48,452 bases of DNA from an uncultured Arthrobacter sp. (GCF_902805515.1 NZ_CADCTE010000073.1:1-48452); one strand, 5' to 3'; positions 40,183-48,234 are shown, counted from the first letter of the stretch. Notes: generated from the letters alone by a model not told the origin. A program made the numbers and translations.

Positions 40183-41081
40183 AGTCCAGCCTTTCGGGTC
40201 AGCGCCCTCACCCATGTTCCGGCCGGTGTTCTGGCAGGTTTTCTGGCTCGCGTCCTGATGGTGGCCGGCAGCGCGACGGCAGCCAGGATGAGCACCGGCG
40301 GGATGATGACGGCGAGGGACAGGACGGCGACAAGTTGTTCATTGCCCGTTGATGCGGCCGCGGATCCCAGCAGCATCGGTAAGGTCGTCAGTTGCCCTCC
40401 ACCGACCAGCAACGTGGTGATGTAGTCGCCCCACCCGACGAGGAATGCGAGGAAGAACGCCCGGACCGTTGCTGCGGACAGCAACGGGGCCCGTACGTGG
40501 CGAAGGACCTGTCGCGGATCCGCGCCCAGGGTGAGGGCGACGTCCTCGAAACGCTGTTCGTAGGTGGCCAGGGCGCTGCGGAACATGAAGGTGGTGTACG
40601 GCAGTGCGACCACCACCAGGAGCAGGACGACACCGGCGAAGGCCGGGACGTGCAGGCGTAGCAGCGTGATGTTCGCGCCCATCACGAGGGCAAAAGGAGG
40701 CACCGCCAGAGGCAGCAGCAGAATGAGGTCGACGGCCCGGCCGCACCGCCCGGGCAGTGCCTGGGCGGCCAGTGCCCCCATCAGCCCCAGCGGGGTCGCG
40801 ATGACCGCGACAGTGCCGCCGAGCAGCAACGAGGACAAGGCAGCGGCCAGCGTTCCCGGGACTGCGAGCACCGCGAACGCGTCAAGGGAGTAGGTGCCCG
40901 GCAGGACGGCGGGCACCTGCCACAAGCCGGCCACGGACCACAGGACCAGCGGAACCAGCGGAACCAGGATCCAGAACACGAGCAGGACACCGAAAGCCGT
41001 GCGCAGCACCGGCCTGCCGCGCACACCGATACCTACCGGCATGCTTGGTGAGGGACGGCCCCCGGGTCGGAGCGCGGTCAT
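40179..41081 (-). CDS. ABC transporter permease 2 (YnjC C-terminal half-like)
   Basis: A 300-residue permease with six helices. The EAA-type loop that contacts the ATPase is EQRFEDVALTLGADPRQVLRHVRAPLL, after the helix PYTTFMFRSALATY. The first helix is VLLVFWILVPLVPLVLWSVAGLW. It overlaps the upstream permease by 4 bases and the ATPase by 4 bases, so translation is coupled. E. coli YnjC is one protein with two permease halves; here the halves are separate genes, which is usual for actinobacterial versions of such transporters. Confidence 0.86.
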   Translation of the reverse strand: MTALRPGGRPSPSMPVGIGVRGRPVLRTAFGVLLVFWILVPLVPLVLWSVAGLWQVPAVLPGTYSLDAFAVLAVPGTLAAALSSLLLGGTVAVIATPLGLMGALAAQALPGRCGRAVDLILLLPLAVPPFALVMGANITLLRLHVPAFAGVVLLLVVVALPYTTFMFRSALATYEQRFEDVALTLGADPRQVLRHVRAPLLSAATVRAFFLAFLVGWGDYITTLLVGGGQLTTLPMLLGSAAASTGNEQLVAVLSLAVIIPPVLILAAVALPATIRTRARKPARTPAGTWVRALTRKAGL

Positions 41082-42025
41082 CGCAGCCCCCTGGAGCGGC
41101 GCATCATGGCAAGCCCAGCAAGGATCGCCACGATACCGGCTCCAAGAGAGACCAGGGCTGTGGCCATCGCCTCGGGCCTGGCAGCCAGGTCTACGGAACC
41201 GAACAACCGCACAGCACGCACCGACACGGGTTCCGGTGATGTCGGCCCGAGCAGCCAGGCCGCCTCATAAGACCCGAACGTGTAGACGAACACGATGAGT
41301 GCGGACACAGCCAGCGCCGGACGCGAAAGTGGCAGCACGACGTGGATGATCCGCTGCCACGCCGTCGCCCCGAGCGTCGCCGCAGCATCACACATGCCCG
41401 AGACCGACCTCGACATGCTGCCGATGAGCACGAGTGCGACGAACGCTGATTCTTTCCACGCATACTCGAAGATGACCGCCCCGAACCAGGAACCGCCGAC
41501 AAGGGTAGGGAAGGCCGGCGGCAGACCAAGGGTCCGGTCGAGGAACCCGCTGTCGGACAGCAACAGGCCGATGGCACCGGCCCCGATAAGGTGCGGAATA
41601 GGAATGGTCGCCGCACTGAGGCCCGCAATGATCCTTCCCATCCGTGGTGTGGCCAGAACGTACAGGGCGATCACGAATCCCACGATCACCGACGCCACCG
41701 TGGACGCCACCGCGATGTACGCAGAGACCAGCACCGACCTGCCGAGGTCACCCGCGGACCCCGCCCAGGCGTCCGTGCTGAGAACAGGCTCACCAATGAA
41801 CGGCATCAATCCCAGACTCTGTGCCAACGCCCCCACGACGGAAACGCCGATGACCAGCGCGACAGGAACAACCGCGGGTACCGCCAGGACGACGCCCCGC
41901 AGGGTCACAGCTCCCGGGGCACCCCTGGCCGCGTACCGGTCGGGCGTCAGGTCCTGCCGGCTGGAGGGCGCAGGGCTGTGCGGGTCTGCCTGGTGTGGGC
42001 GACTGCCCGTGATCGGGATGTTCAT
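41078..42025 (-). CDS. ABC transporter permease 1 (YnjC N-terminal half-like)
   Basis: A 315-residue permease with six helices (first: VVLAVPAVVPVALVIGVSVVGALAQSLGL). The coupling loop is CDAAATLGATAWQRIIHVVLPLSRPALA. The segment PHLIGAGAIGLLLSDSGFLDR in a periplasmic loop is typical of YnjC/ThiP-type permeases. ATG 42025 overlaps the substrate-binding protein stop by 4 bases; an extension to 42052 adds 9 residues inside that gene. It forms the pore with the permease encoded next. Confidence 0.86.
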   Translation of the reverse strand: MNIPITGSRPHQADPHSPAPSSRQDLTPDRYAARGAPGAVTLRGVVLAVPAVVPVALVIGVSVVGALAQSLGLMPFIGEPVLSTDAWAGSAGDLGRSVLVSAYIAVASTVASVIVGFVIALYVLATPRMGRIIAGLSAATIPIPHLIGAGAIGLLLSDSGFLDRTLGLPPAFPTLVGGSWFGAVIFEYAWKESAFVALVLIGSMSRSVSGMCDAAATLGATAWQRIIHVVLPLSRPALAVSALIVFVYTFGSYEAAWLLGPTSPEPVSVRAVRLFGSVDLAARPEAMATALVSLGAGIVAILAGLAMMRRSRGLR

Positions 42026-43311
42026 CGTGAGGCCGCGATTTCCTGCCGCCACGCCTCGTCAAGGGCCGGCACCCACTCGGCGGAAAGTTCGCCGTGCGCC
42101 TTACGGGACAGCTCGTCATAGGTCGGGACGACAGGGGAGGCCGGAAGCTGGTCGAAAAGGGTCTCATCCTCGGGATCCAGGCGACCGAGGTCAAGGACCG
42201 GGAACTGACCCCACGTATCCGGGTCGGCTTTGGCCGCCTGCTGCTCGGGTGACAGGGCCAGATTCGCGACGACCATCGCACCGGCAGGGTCGGCGGCGTT
42301 CGCCGGTATCGCCAGGAAACTCGCGTTGCCCACGGTCCCCTCCTCAAGGGTGAGGACCTTCGTGGTGTCCGGCAGCGCCCCGGAAGCGACGAGGTCGGTC
42401 AGGGTGGCAGGCCCGTAGGTCATGGCGATATCAACCTCGCCATCGGCGAAGAGCGTGTTCAGTGCCTGCTCGTCGCGCGGATAGGTAGCCCCTTCACGCC
42501 ACAGGGACGGCGCCACGCCGGTCAGGGCGTCAAGGGCCGCCGGGGAGTGCTCGTCGAACGCCTCGTCGCTGAAGTCAAGTGGCACCGCCTCGGCTCCACC
42601 AGCGGCGGCGAGCATCACCTCGCGCAGGAACACGCTACCGGTGAAGTCCGGCGGGGCAGGGTAGGTGAAACGCCCAGGATGGTCCTTCGCCCACTGAAGG
42701 ATGCCCTCGAGGGTGGTCGGCGGGTCGTTCACCGTCGCGGAGTTGTAGAAGAACGTGAACTGGGCTTTGTGCCAGGGCGCTTCACAGCCGTCCACCGGTG
42801 TCCCGAAATCATTCAGGAGCAGGGGATCCTCCGGGTCGGTGAGGTCCATGTTCGGCAGCAACCCGGTCCAGTCACACCGCCACGCCTCAGCCTGCCGGCC
42901 GGTACTGAAGTTGGCGCCATTGACCCAGACAAGGTCCACGGACCCGTCCGAACGCCCTGCCTGGCGTTCGGACAGGACCCGGTTGACGGCATCGGCCGTA
43001 TCGGTGATCGGCACCCGGCGCAGCGTCACTCCCTCAGCCGCCGCAGCCGGAGCCAGAACGTCGTCGACGTACGCATTTCCCTGCTCATCCCCGCCGTACA
43101 TCCACAGGTCGACCGTTTGCCCGTCAGCCTCAGCACGAACGTCATCGAACGACGCGAAAGCCGACGGCGTCTCCGGTGACGGTGCGGCGCAGGAACTCAA
43201 TGCCAGCCCGGCCACAGCAGTCACAGCCGCAGTCATCGGGGCCGCGGACCTCCGCAGTCGGGCATGATGCCGAGTGCCCGGCAGGGAAGGGAATGTACGT
43301 GCGTGATTCAT
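42022..43311 (-). CDS. ABC transporter substrate-binding lipoprotein (YnjB-like)
   Basis: A 429-residue lipoprotein. The signal peptide ends in the lipobox LALSSC with Cys41 (chosen start ATG 43311, GAAGGA upstream). Segments TVDLWMYGGDEQGNAYVDDVLAPAAAA, VDLVWVNGANFSTGRQA, FTFFYNSATV and LWREGATYPRDEQALNTLFADGEVDIAMTYGPATL match the YnjB group of binding proteins within the thiamine/iron/polyamine-type superfamily. The ligand is unknown. It is the first gene of a four-gene overlapping transporter operon and is divergent from the TVP38 gene; 20-base tandem repeats lie in the divergent gap. Confidence 0.85.
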   Translation of the reverse strand: MNHARTFPSLPGTRHHARLRRSAAPMTAAVTAVAGLALSSCAAPSPETPSAFASFDDVRAEADGQTVDLWMYGGDEQGNAYVDDVLAPAAAAEGVTLRRVPITDTADAVNRVLSERQAGRSDGSVDLVWVNGANFSTGRQAEAWRCDWTGLLPNMDLTDPEDPLLLNDFGTPVDGCEAPWHKAQFTFFYNSATVNDPPTTLEGILQWAKDHPGRFTYPAPPDFTGSVFLREVMLAAAGGAEAVPLDFSDEAFDEHSPAALDALTGVAPSLWREGATYPRDEQALNTLFADGEVDIAMTYGPATLTDLVASGALPDTTKVLTLEEGTVGNASFLAIPANAADPAGAMVVANLALSPEQQAAKADPDTWGQFPVLDLGRLDPEDETLFDQLPASPVVPTYDELSRKAHGELSAEWVPALDEAWRQEIAASR

Positions 43312-43373
43312 AAGTCCTTCTGGGGTGGTAAGAGCTGGTTCCAGTATGCTTCGAAGCGGCACCGATCCTTGAC

Positions 43374-43440
43374 GGGCCATATCAGGCCGTATTAGGTCAT
43401 TTCGGGCCGTATTAGGTCATTTCGGGCGACATCAGGCAAT
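43374..43440. repeat. 20-base tandem repeat in the YnjB/TVP38 divergent promoter
   Basis: Two near-identical units of GGCCGTATTAGGTCATTTC pattern start at 43385 and 43405, with diverged partial units before (from 43374) and after (43425). The period is two helical turns. It lies between divergent starts (43311 and 43455), so it is a good candidate for a regulator array. Confidence 0.6.
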
Positions 43441-43454
43441 TACGGCGGGAGACC

Positions 43455-44132
43455 ATGCAGCGCGACGCCGGGAACCATGCGCCGTTGATGACCCCGACCC
43501 GACGGGTCCTGCTGCTGGGTGTCATCGTCATTGCGGCGACCGTGATCGTGCTGGTGGTTCCGCTTCCCGACGTCGACGAGCTGCGCGCCCTGGTCGACCG
43601 GGCCGGCTGGTGGGGGCCCTTCGGGTTCGTCCTCGGGTACGCGGCCATGACCCTGGCCCCTGTGCCCAAGAACGTCCTCTCCATCGGGGCAGGGGTCCTG
43701 TTCGGGTTCCTCCCGGGCCTGGGGCTGGTGTACGTGGCGGCGCTGCTCGGCGCGACCGCCGCGTTCTGGCTCGGGCGCCTGCTCGGCCGCGACGCGGTCG
43801 AGAAGTTCACCGGGACCCGGGTGGAGAAAGTCGACGCCGTCCTCAGCCAGCGCGGATTCATCGCCGTCGTCGGCGTACGCCTGATCCCGGTCCTGCCCTT
43901 CACCGCCATCAACTACTCGGCCGGCCTGACCGCGCTGGGATGGTGGCCCTACCTGCTGGGCACCATGGTCGGGATACTGCCCGGCACCGTAAGCTTCCTC
44001 GCCCTGGGTGCCTACGGCATGGACTTCGGCTGGCCCGCCACACTCGCAGCGGCCGCCCTCGGCGCCCTCACCCTCGCGGGCCTGATCTACACGCTGCGGG
44101 TCCGGCGCAGGAACCGGACCTCCGATGTTTGA
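43455..44132 (+). CDS. TVP38/TMEM64 (VTT domain) membrane protein, YdjX/YdjZ-like
   Basis: A 225-residue VTT-domain protein (formerly SNARE-associated; relatives of DedA). It has an N-terminal helix (VLLLGVIVIAATVIVLVV), then GPFGFVLGYAAMTLAPVPKNVLSIGAGVLFGFLPGLGLVYVAALLGATAAFWLGRLLGRD, the VTT core with the reentrant G-x-x-x-G pattern, and the conserved VVGVRLIPVLPFTAINYSAGLTALGWWPYLLGTMVGILPGTVSFLALGAYG. Such proteins act in lipid or metabolite movement across the membrane. E. coli YdjX and YdjZ, in front of ynjABCD, are of this family. ATG 43455 has GGGAGA upstream. It overlaps the next gene by 8 bases. Confidence 0.88.
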   Translation: MQRDAGNHAPLMTPTRRVLLLGVIVIAATVIVLVVPLPDVDELRALVDRAGWWGPFGFVLGYAAMTLAPVPKNVLSIGAGVLFGFLPGLGLVYVAALLGATAAFWLGRLLGRDAVEKFTGTRVEKVDAVLSQRGFIAVVGVRLIPVLPFTAINYSAGLTALGWWPYLLGTMVGILPGTVSFLALGAYGMDFGWPATLAAAALGALTLAGLIYTLRVRRRNRTSDV

Positions 44133-44787
44133 CAGCCGATTACGGCCCCTGCTGGCGCCGGCACTGAACCGGACCGCCGCCGTGCTGGATGTACCGTGGG
44201 TCAGTCCCAACCGGCTCACAGGGGCCAACCTCGTCCTCGGACTCGCCAGCGCAGGCCTGGCCGCAGCCCAACTGTGGGCACCGGCACTCATCGCATGGCT
44301 CCTGTGCCGGCTGGCAGACGGGATCGACGGCCCGCTGGCCCGACGCCGGGCAGCACAAGCAACACGGGCAGCGCAAGCAGTCCGTGTGGGACAGGCCCCA
44401 GCACCGGATGGCGGTCGAGGGGGATTCTGGGATATTGCTGCTGACTTCATCGTCTATGGGGCGACCGTCGTGGGAGTCGCCGTGGGAGCGACAGCTGCCT
44501 TCGGTGCCCCATGGTTACCCTTCCTCCTCGTCCTGTTCGCTTACTACATCAACGGCAGTGTTTTCCTCGCCTTTTCCTCCATCGCCGAGAAAACAGGGCG
44601 GACCATTGACGACGGCCGGTCCCTGTCCTTCCTCGGAGGTCTCGCCGAAGGAACTGAAACAGTCATCGTGCACAGCCTGTGGCTGCTCCTGCCCTTCCTG
44701 TCCTGGCAGATCGCGCTCGTCTGGGCTTTTCTCGTCTCGGTCAGCGCCACCCAAAGGATCATCACCGGCTACCGCAGGCTCGGCTGA
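44125..44787 (+). CDS. CDP-alcohol phosphatidyltransferase family protein (YnjF-like)
   Basis: A 220-residue membrane enzyme that joins a CDP-linked group to an alcohol. The catalytic set is Asp65, Asp68-Gly69, Ala72-Arg73, then Gly99, Asp103 and Asp107 (GGFWDIAAD). The usual spacing between the AR and G parts is 8-9 residues but is 25 here. The inserted stretch includes AAQATR then AAQAVR, from an imperfect 18-base tandem duplication (44350-44385). All acidic residues are kept, so the enzyme may remain active. E. coli YnjF, in the ynj cluster, is the same family. The start overlaps the TVP38 gene by 8 bases. The alcohol substrate is unknown. Confidence 0.86.
   Translation: MFDSRLRPLLAPALNRTAAVLDVPWVSPNRLTGANLVLGLASAGLAAAQLWAPALIAWLLCRLADGIDGPLARRRAAQATRAAQAVRVGQAPAPDGGRGGFWDIAADFIVYGATVVGVAVGATAAFGAPWLPFLLVLFAYYINGSVFLAFSSIAEKTGRTIDDGRSLSFLGGLAEGTETVIVHSLWLLLPFLSWQIALVWAFLVSVSATQRIITGYRRLG
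44350..44385 (+). repeat. Imperfect 18-base tandem duplication in CDP-alcohol transferase gene
   Basis: 44350-44367 and 44368-44385 match at 13 of 18 positions by hand and encode AAQATR and AAQAVR. It explains part of the longer spacing inside the catalytic motif. Confidence 0.6.
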
Positions 44788-44789
44788 CC

Positions 44790-44827
44790 GACAGGCGCTC
44801 ATCGTCAAGACAGGCGTTCACCGTCGA
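44790..44827. repeat. 19-base tandem repeat, two units
   Basis: GACAGGCGCTCATCGTCAA (44790-44808) is followed by GACAGGCGTTCACCGTCGA (44809-44827); 16 of 19 positions match. It sits in the 87-base gap between the convergent CDP-alcohol transferase and flavoprotein stops. Function unknown. Confidence 0.6.
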
Positions 44828-44874
44828 TCTCGCCAAGCACCTCCAGCCACCCCGAGCAGCGGCCTGAGCATGCC

Positions 44875-46356
44875 TCATGCTTCGCAGGAGGAGCTGCGAA
44901 CCGGTTCTTGGGCTGCGTGTCGGTCTTCTGGGTGGCGCCTGCGCACGGCCCGCCAACGGGTAAGACGGATCAGCAGCGACGTGAGGGCGCGGACGAGAGG
45001 CTTCTTAAGAGACGCACGGGCATCGGCAATGGCTGCGTTCCACAGGGCGTCGTTGTATGTCGGGTAGGGGTGGGTGACCCCCGCGAGGTCTCGGGTGGTG
45101 AGCTTCTGATGGACCGCGAGAGTCAACTCGCCCAGACTCTCTCCTGCCCTCGGTCCGACGATGGTGCCCCCGAGAATACGGCCACGCCTGTCGATGATCA
45201 GGCGGGTGAAGCCTGTGTCCTGGCTCTCGGTGATCGCCCGGTCCGTGTGGGCGTGCTCGATCGTTGAAACGCGGTGTCGCCGGCCATCGGGTCTGGTGAC
45301 GCCTACCGCCGCGACCTCGGGGGAGGTGTAGGTCACCCGGGGCACGACCGTGCTCACTGCCCTGCGCACCCCCAACACAGCGTTTGATGCCGCGGTGCTC
45401 GCATGAACCCCGGCAAGGTGGGTGAAGTCAGGGTTTTGGGTGACGTCTCCGGCTGCCCACACGAGCGGATTCGACGTCCGCATATTCGAACCGACCAGTA
45501 CCTGGCCCTTGTCATCGGTGTCCACGCCGATGAGCTCCAAGCCGAGACCTCTGCTGCGTGGTTGCCGGCCCGCTGCGACCAGGATCATGTCGGCGGGGAA
45601 GGTCCGTCCGTCACCGAGCCGCACGCGACTGACTGGCTCCTGCCCGCCCCCGGCCGAGGTGATGACCTCCTCCACCTCACTGTCCTCGATGACGTGCACG
45701 CCGTCCCGGGTAAGACTGGAGCGGATGATCGTTGCCGCATCGGGATCTTCCCTGGGCAGGATCCGGGACCGGGCGATCATCGTCACATTCGAGCCGAGCC
45801 GGGCGAAAGCCTGTCCCAGCTCACAGGCAATGGGCCCTCCACCGATGATCACCAGACGCGCGGGTAGCTCACGCAAGTCCCATACCGTCTCCGACGTCAC
45901 CACCGGTGCCTGATCCAATCCTGTAATAGGAGGAAGCGCCGGTTCGCTGCCGGTCGCGATGAGGGCCTGCCGGAAATACACCGTCTCCCCACCGATCTCG
46001 GCACGGCCCTGTCCCTTGAAGCGGGCCGCCCCCTGACGGACCGTTACGCCCGTCTCCTCGAGAGACGCCGGAGAGTCATTGGGCTCAATGGTCCTGATCG
46101 CTGCTGCGATCCGCTCTCTGATCTCAGCAAACATCACCGGACCGCTTGTTCCGTGCCGAGCATCGACTGCGCCCGCCGCCGCGGACAGAAGCGTCTTGGA
46201 CGGAACGCACCCTGTCCACAGACAGTCCCCGCCCGTGCGTGAGCGCTCCACCAGCTCGACGCGGGCTCCCAGACGCGCGGCCGTCTTTGCCCCTACAATC
46301 CCTGCCGTTCCACCGCCGATGACCAGAAGGTCAAACACATTTGTACTCGATCTCAT
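44875..46356 (-). CDS. Mercuric-reductase-like FAD-dependent disulfide oxidoreductase
   Basis: A 493-residue flavoprotein. FAD site LLVIGGGTAGIVGAKTAARLG (residues 10-30); redox disulfide GGDCLWTGCVPSKT with Cys45 and Cys50; NAD(P) site LVIIGGGPIACELGQAFARLG; second FAD site VWAAGDVTQNPDFTHLA. The dimerisation domain ends GVTHPYPTYNDALWNAA, where true lipoamide dehydrogenases and MerA have HAHPTxxE; the catalytic His/Glu pair is thus changed. There is no C-terminal Cys pair and no N-terminal MerR-like metal domain. Such proteins are often found fused to, or beside, TVP38-type membrane proteins, as here. The 123-base gap to the divergent methyltransferase holds both promoters. Confidence 0.86.
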   Translation of the reverse strand: MRSSTNVFDLLVIGGGTAGIVGAKTAARLGARVELVERSRTGGDCLWTGCVPSKTLLSAAAGAVDARHGTSGPVMFAEIRERIAAAIRTIEPNDSPASLEETGVTVRQGAARFKGQGRAEIGGETVYFRQALIATGSEPALPPITGLDQAPVVTSETVWDLRELPARLVIIGGGPIACELGQAFARLGSNVTMIARSRILPREDPDAATIIRSSLTRDGVHVIEDSEVEEVITSAGGGQEPVSRVRLGDGRTFPADMILVAAGRQPRSRGLGLELIGVDTDDKGQVLVGSNMRTSNPLVWAAGDVTQNPDFTHLAGVHASTAASNAVLGVRRAVSTVVPRVTYTSPEVAAVGVTRPDGRRHRVSTIEHAHTDRAITESQDTGFTRLIIDRRGRILGGTIVGPRAGESLGELTLAVHQKLTTRDLAGVTHPYPTYNDALWNAAIADARASLKKPLVRALTSLLIRLTRWRAVRRRHPEDRHAAQEPVRSSSCEA

Positions 46357-46479
46357 TCGTGCCTCATCTGTTCGCTCAATTCATCGCTGGTCACCGGCAG
46401 TCCCTTCGGAGGAGGACCGATTAGGGTGTGAGCCTAACTGGTCGTCCCAGCGCCAGACCGTGGCGCCTACATTCGTGGA

Positions 46480-47136
46480 GTGATTCTGATCGCCGAGAAA
46501 TACAGCAGCTTCGCACCCCTCTACGACCTCATGTCAGCAGAAATTCCCATCTACCGCGCTGGCCGGAAGCTCGGCGTCCAATCCCTTGATCTTCGAGCCG
46601 GCGCGCAAGTGATCGACGTCGGGTGCGGTACAGGACTGAACTTCCGGCACCTCAAAGAACGTATCGGATTGGCCGGGACCATCGTTGGGATCGACCGGAG
46701 CGCTGAGATGCTCGCGCAAGCCCGACGAAAAGCCACCCGACATGGGTGGACCAACATCATCCTCATCCAGGCCGATGCCACCACGACACCCTCCGAATCC
46801 ATTATCGAATCAATTACGTCCCAAGGGGGCCGGCCACTCTCCGACGCGGCCCTGGCAACCTACGCCCTGTCCCTCATGAACCCTTGGGAGGCGGGATGGA
46901 ACATGATGCGCAAGCTCACCGCACCGGGCGGGCGCCTTTGCATCGTCGACATGCAGGAACCCACCAGCCGCATCCCGGGAACGCGCGCCCTGGCACGCCT
47001 GGCCTGCAGCCTTGGCGGAGCCGACATCACCGCCCACCCCTGGAAGGCAGTCGAAGCAGACTGCGTCGACGTGACGGACGGAACTGCACGCGCAGGACAC
47101 CTGCAAATCCGGACCGGGCGTCAAACCGCGACCTGA
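46480..47136 (+). CDS. Class I SAM-dependent methyltransferase
   Basis: A 218-residue methyltransferase. Motif I is QVIDVGCGTGLNFRHLKERIG (residues about 43-63) and motif II IVGIDRSAEMLAQARRKA; LSDAALATYALSLMNPWEAGWNMMRKLTAPGGRLCIVD forms the later strands with the usual PGG turn. The GTGLNF loop recalls lipid or quinone methyltransferases, but the substrate cannot be read. GTG 46480 has GGAG only 4 bases upstream, so the exact start is uncertain. It is divergent from the flavoprotein gene and closes the ynj-like cluster. Confidence 0.83.
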   Translation: MILIAEKYSSFAPLYDLMSAEIPIYRAGRKLGVQSLDLRAGAQVIDVGCGTGLNFRHLKERIGLAGTIVGIDRSAEMLAQARRKATRHGWTNIILIQADATTTPSESIIESITSQGGRPLSDAALATYALSLMNPWEAGWNMMRKLTAPGGRLCIVDMQEPTSRIPGTRALARLACSLGGADITAHPWKAVEADCVDVTDGTARAGHLQIRTGRQTAT

Positions 47137-47710
47137 CGAGTCAGATAAGGGATCCGCTGAAGTGAATCGCGTCGACGGACTGCACATACTTCTGCAGCTC
47201 ACTCAGCACAGAGCGACCGGGTTCACTCTCGGGAAACACCTCCGTGTGGTCCTCGAGCCGGTGCCACGTCACCTGCTCCCGATCAACCCTCGGATACAGA
47301 TCCGCCGAACGGGACGCGCACCACCAGCACGAGCCATCGACTCCTGCCAGCGCGGTGCGAGCCTTACTACCGCTACCGAGACTATGAGCCCCACCCCCAG
47401 CTCTGTAATTCAAGACACCAAGCCAGCACTTCGTGAGGCACCCGACGCGGGGCTCACTCGGTGGCGAGACCTTATCGCGGTTGGAATGGGCCGTCTTCAA
47501 GACAGTGATGTCGTGCACAATGACCGGTCGGCAGATGAGCCCGCTGAGATTCTGCTCTGTTCCTACGAGGGGGGACGCTGCAGCGTCCACGCCCACCGGC
47601 GCGATCCTGGAGGGGCGGGGCAGGCACGTTAGATCCGCATACCCTTGTAGGTGGAAGCGCCTGCGGATCAGCCGCCGAGGTGAGTGCCGTTGTCGGTCGG
47701 CAGGTTTGTG
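47137..47710. other. Gene-poor stretch
   Basis: About 570 bases. Open frames on both strands (such as minus 47141-47596, whose C-terminal part is LEDHTEVFPESEPGRSVLS-like) show no family I recognise and no good ribosome-binding site. I see no hairpin or repeat of note. Confidence 0.5.
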
Positions 47711-48234
47711 TCAGTTGGGCGGGTAGGCGTCGTTCGGGAAGCCGGGTTCCTCGGGCTCGGTCGGGTCGCGCGGCTGTCCGGGCTGGGCCGGGTATTCCGC
47801 CAGTTCGATCGGCTGATCTGATTCCGGCTGCGCCTGCGCATCTTCCCGATTCTGCTCCCGGCCGTCAGCGTCGTCCACCCCGGCGTGTTGGGAGCTGCCC
47901 GTCCCGGAAACGGCCGATCTGGACGAGCCTCGACGGGCCCGCCGGTGGCTTCAATACCCATGAACAGGCCCTGATGCGTCCCGGTCAGGGTGTCGGCAAG
48001 GGCAACATCATCCTCGGTCTCGGTGAGGTGGTTGACGTCGACCCTGAGGTCGGGAAAGGCACTGCGCAGTTCCGTGAACAGGTCCCGGAAGCCGCCGAGG
48101 CCGGTCCCCTGCACGGGGGCGGGGTCGTGGTCCACGCAGTCCGGTGCGACTACCTGATCGAACGCCGCGTGATCGCCGCTGTTGATGGCCTCACCCAAGC
48201 GCTCCAGCGCCGCAATGTTCTGATCCCTGCCCAT
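47711..48234 (-). pseudogene. Ester cyclase (SnoaL-like), frameshifted
   Basis: From ATG 48234 (AAGGAC upstream) the frame reads MGRDQNIAALERLGEAINSG then DHAAFDQVVAPDCVDHDPAP, the SnoaL/ester-cyclase core, and reaches GTHQGLFMGIEATGGPVEAR. There the phase changes: QIGRFRDGQL, the family's next strand, continues in a second frame, and a third frame carries AQPESDQPIELAEYPAQPGQ and ends FPNDAYPPN at the TGA 47711-47713. The reading frame in phase with the start runs on to 47668 without family character. A small deletion near 47928 and a second shift near 47905 would explain this. Sequencing error is possible for one or both. Confidence 0.72.

Noticed and set aside
43374-43440. Possible CRISPR array
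   Set aside because: The units touch each other without spacers and no cas genes are present.
47141-47596. 151-codon minus-strand open frame
   Set aside because: No recognisable family, no ribosome-binding site and an uneven composition; it could be a remnant, but I cannot support it.
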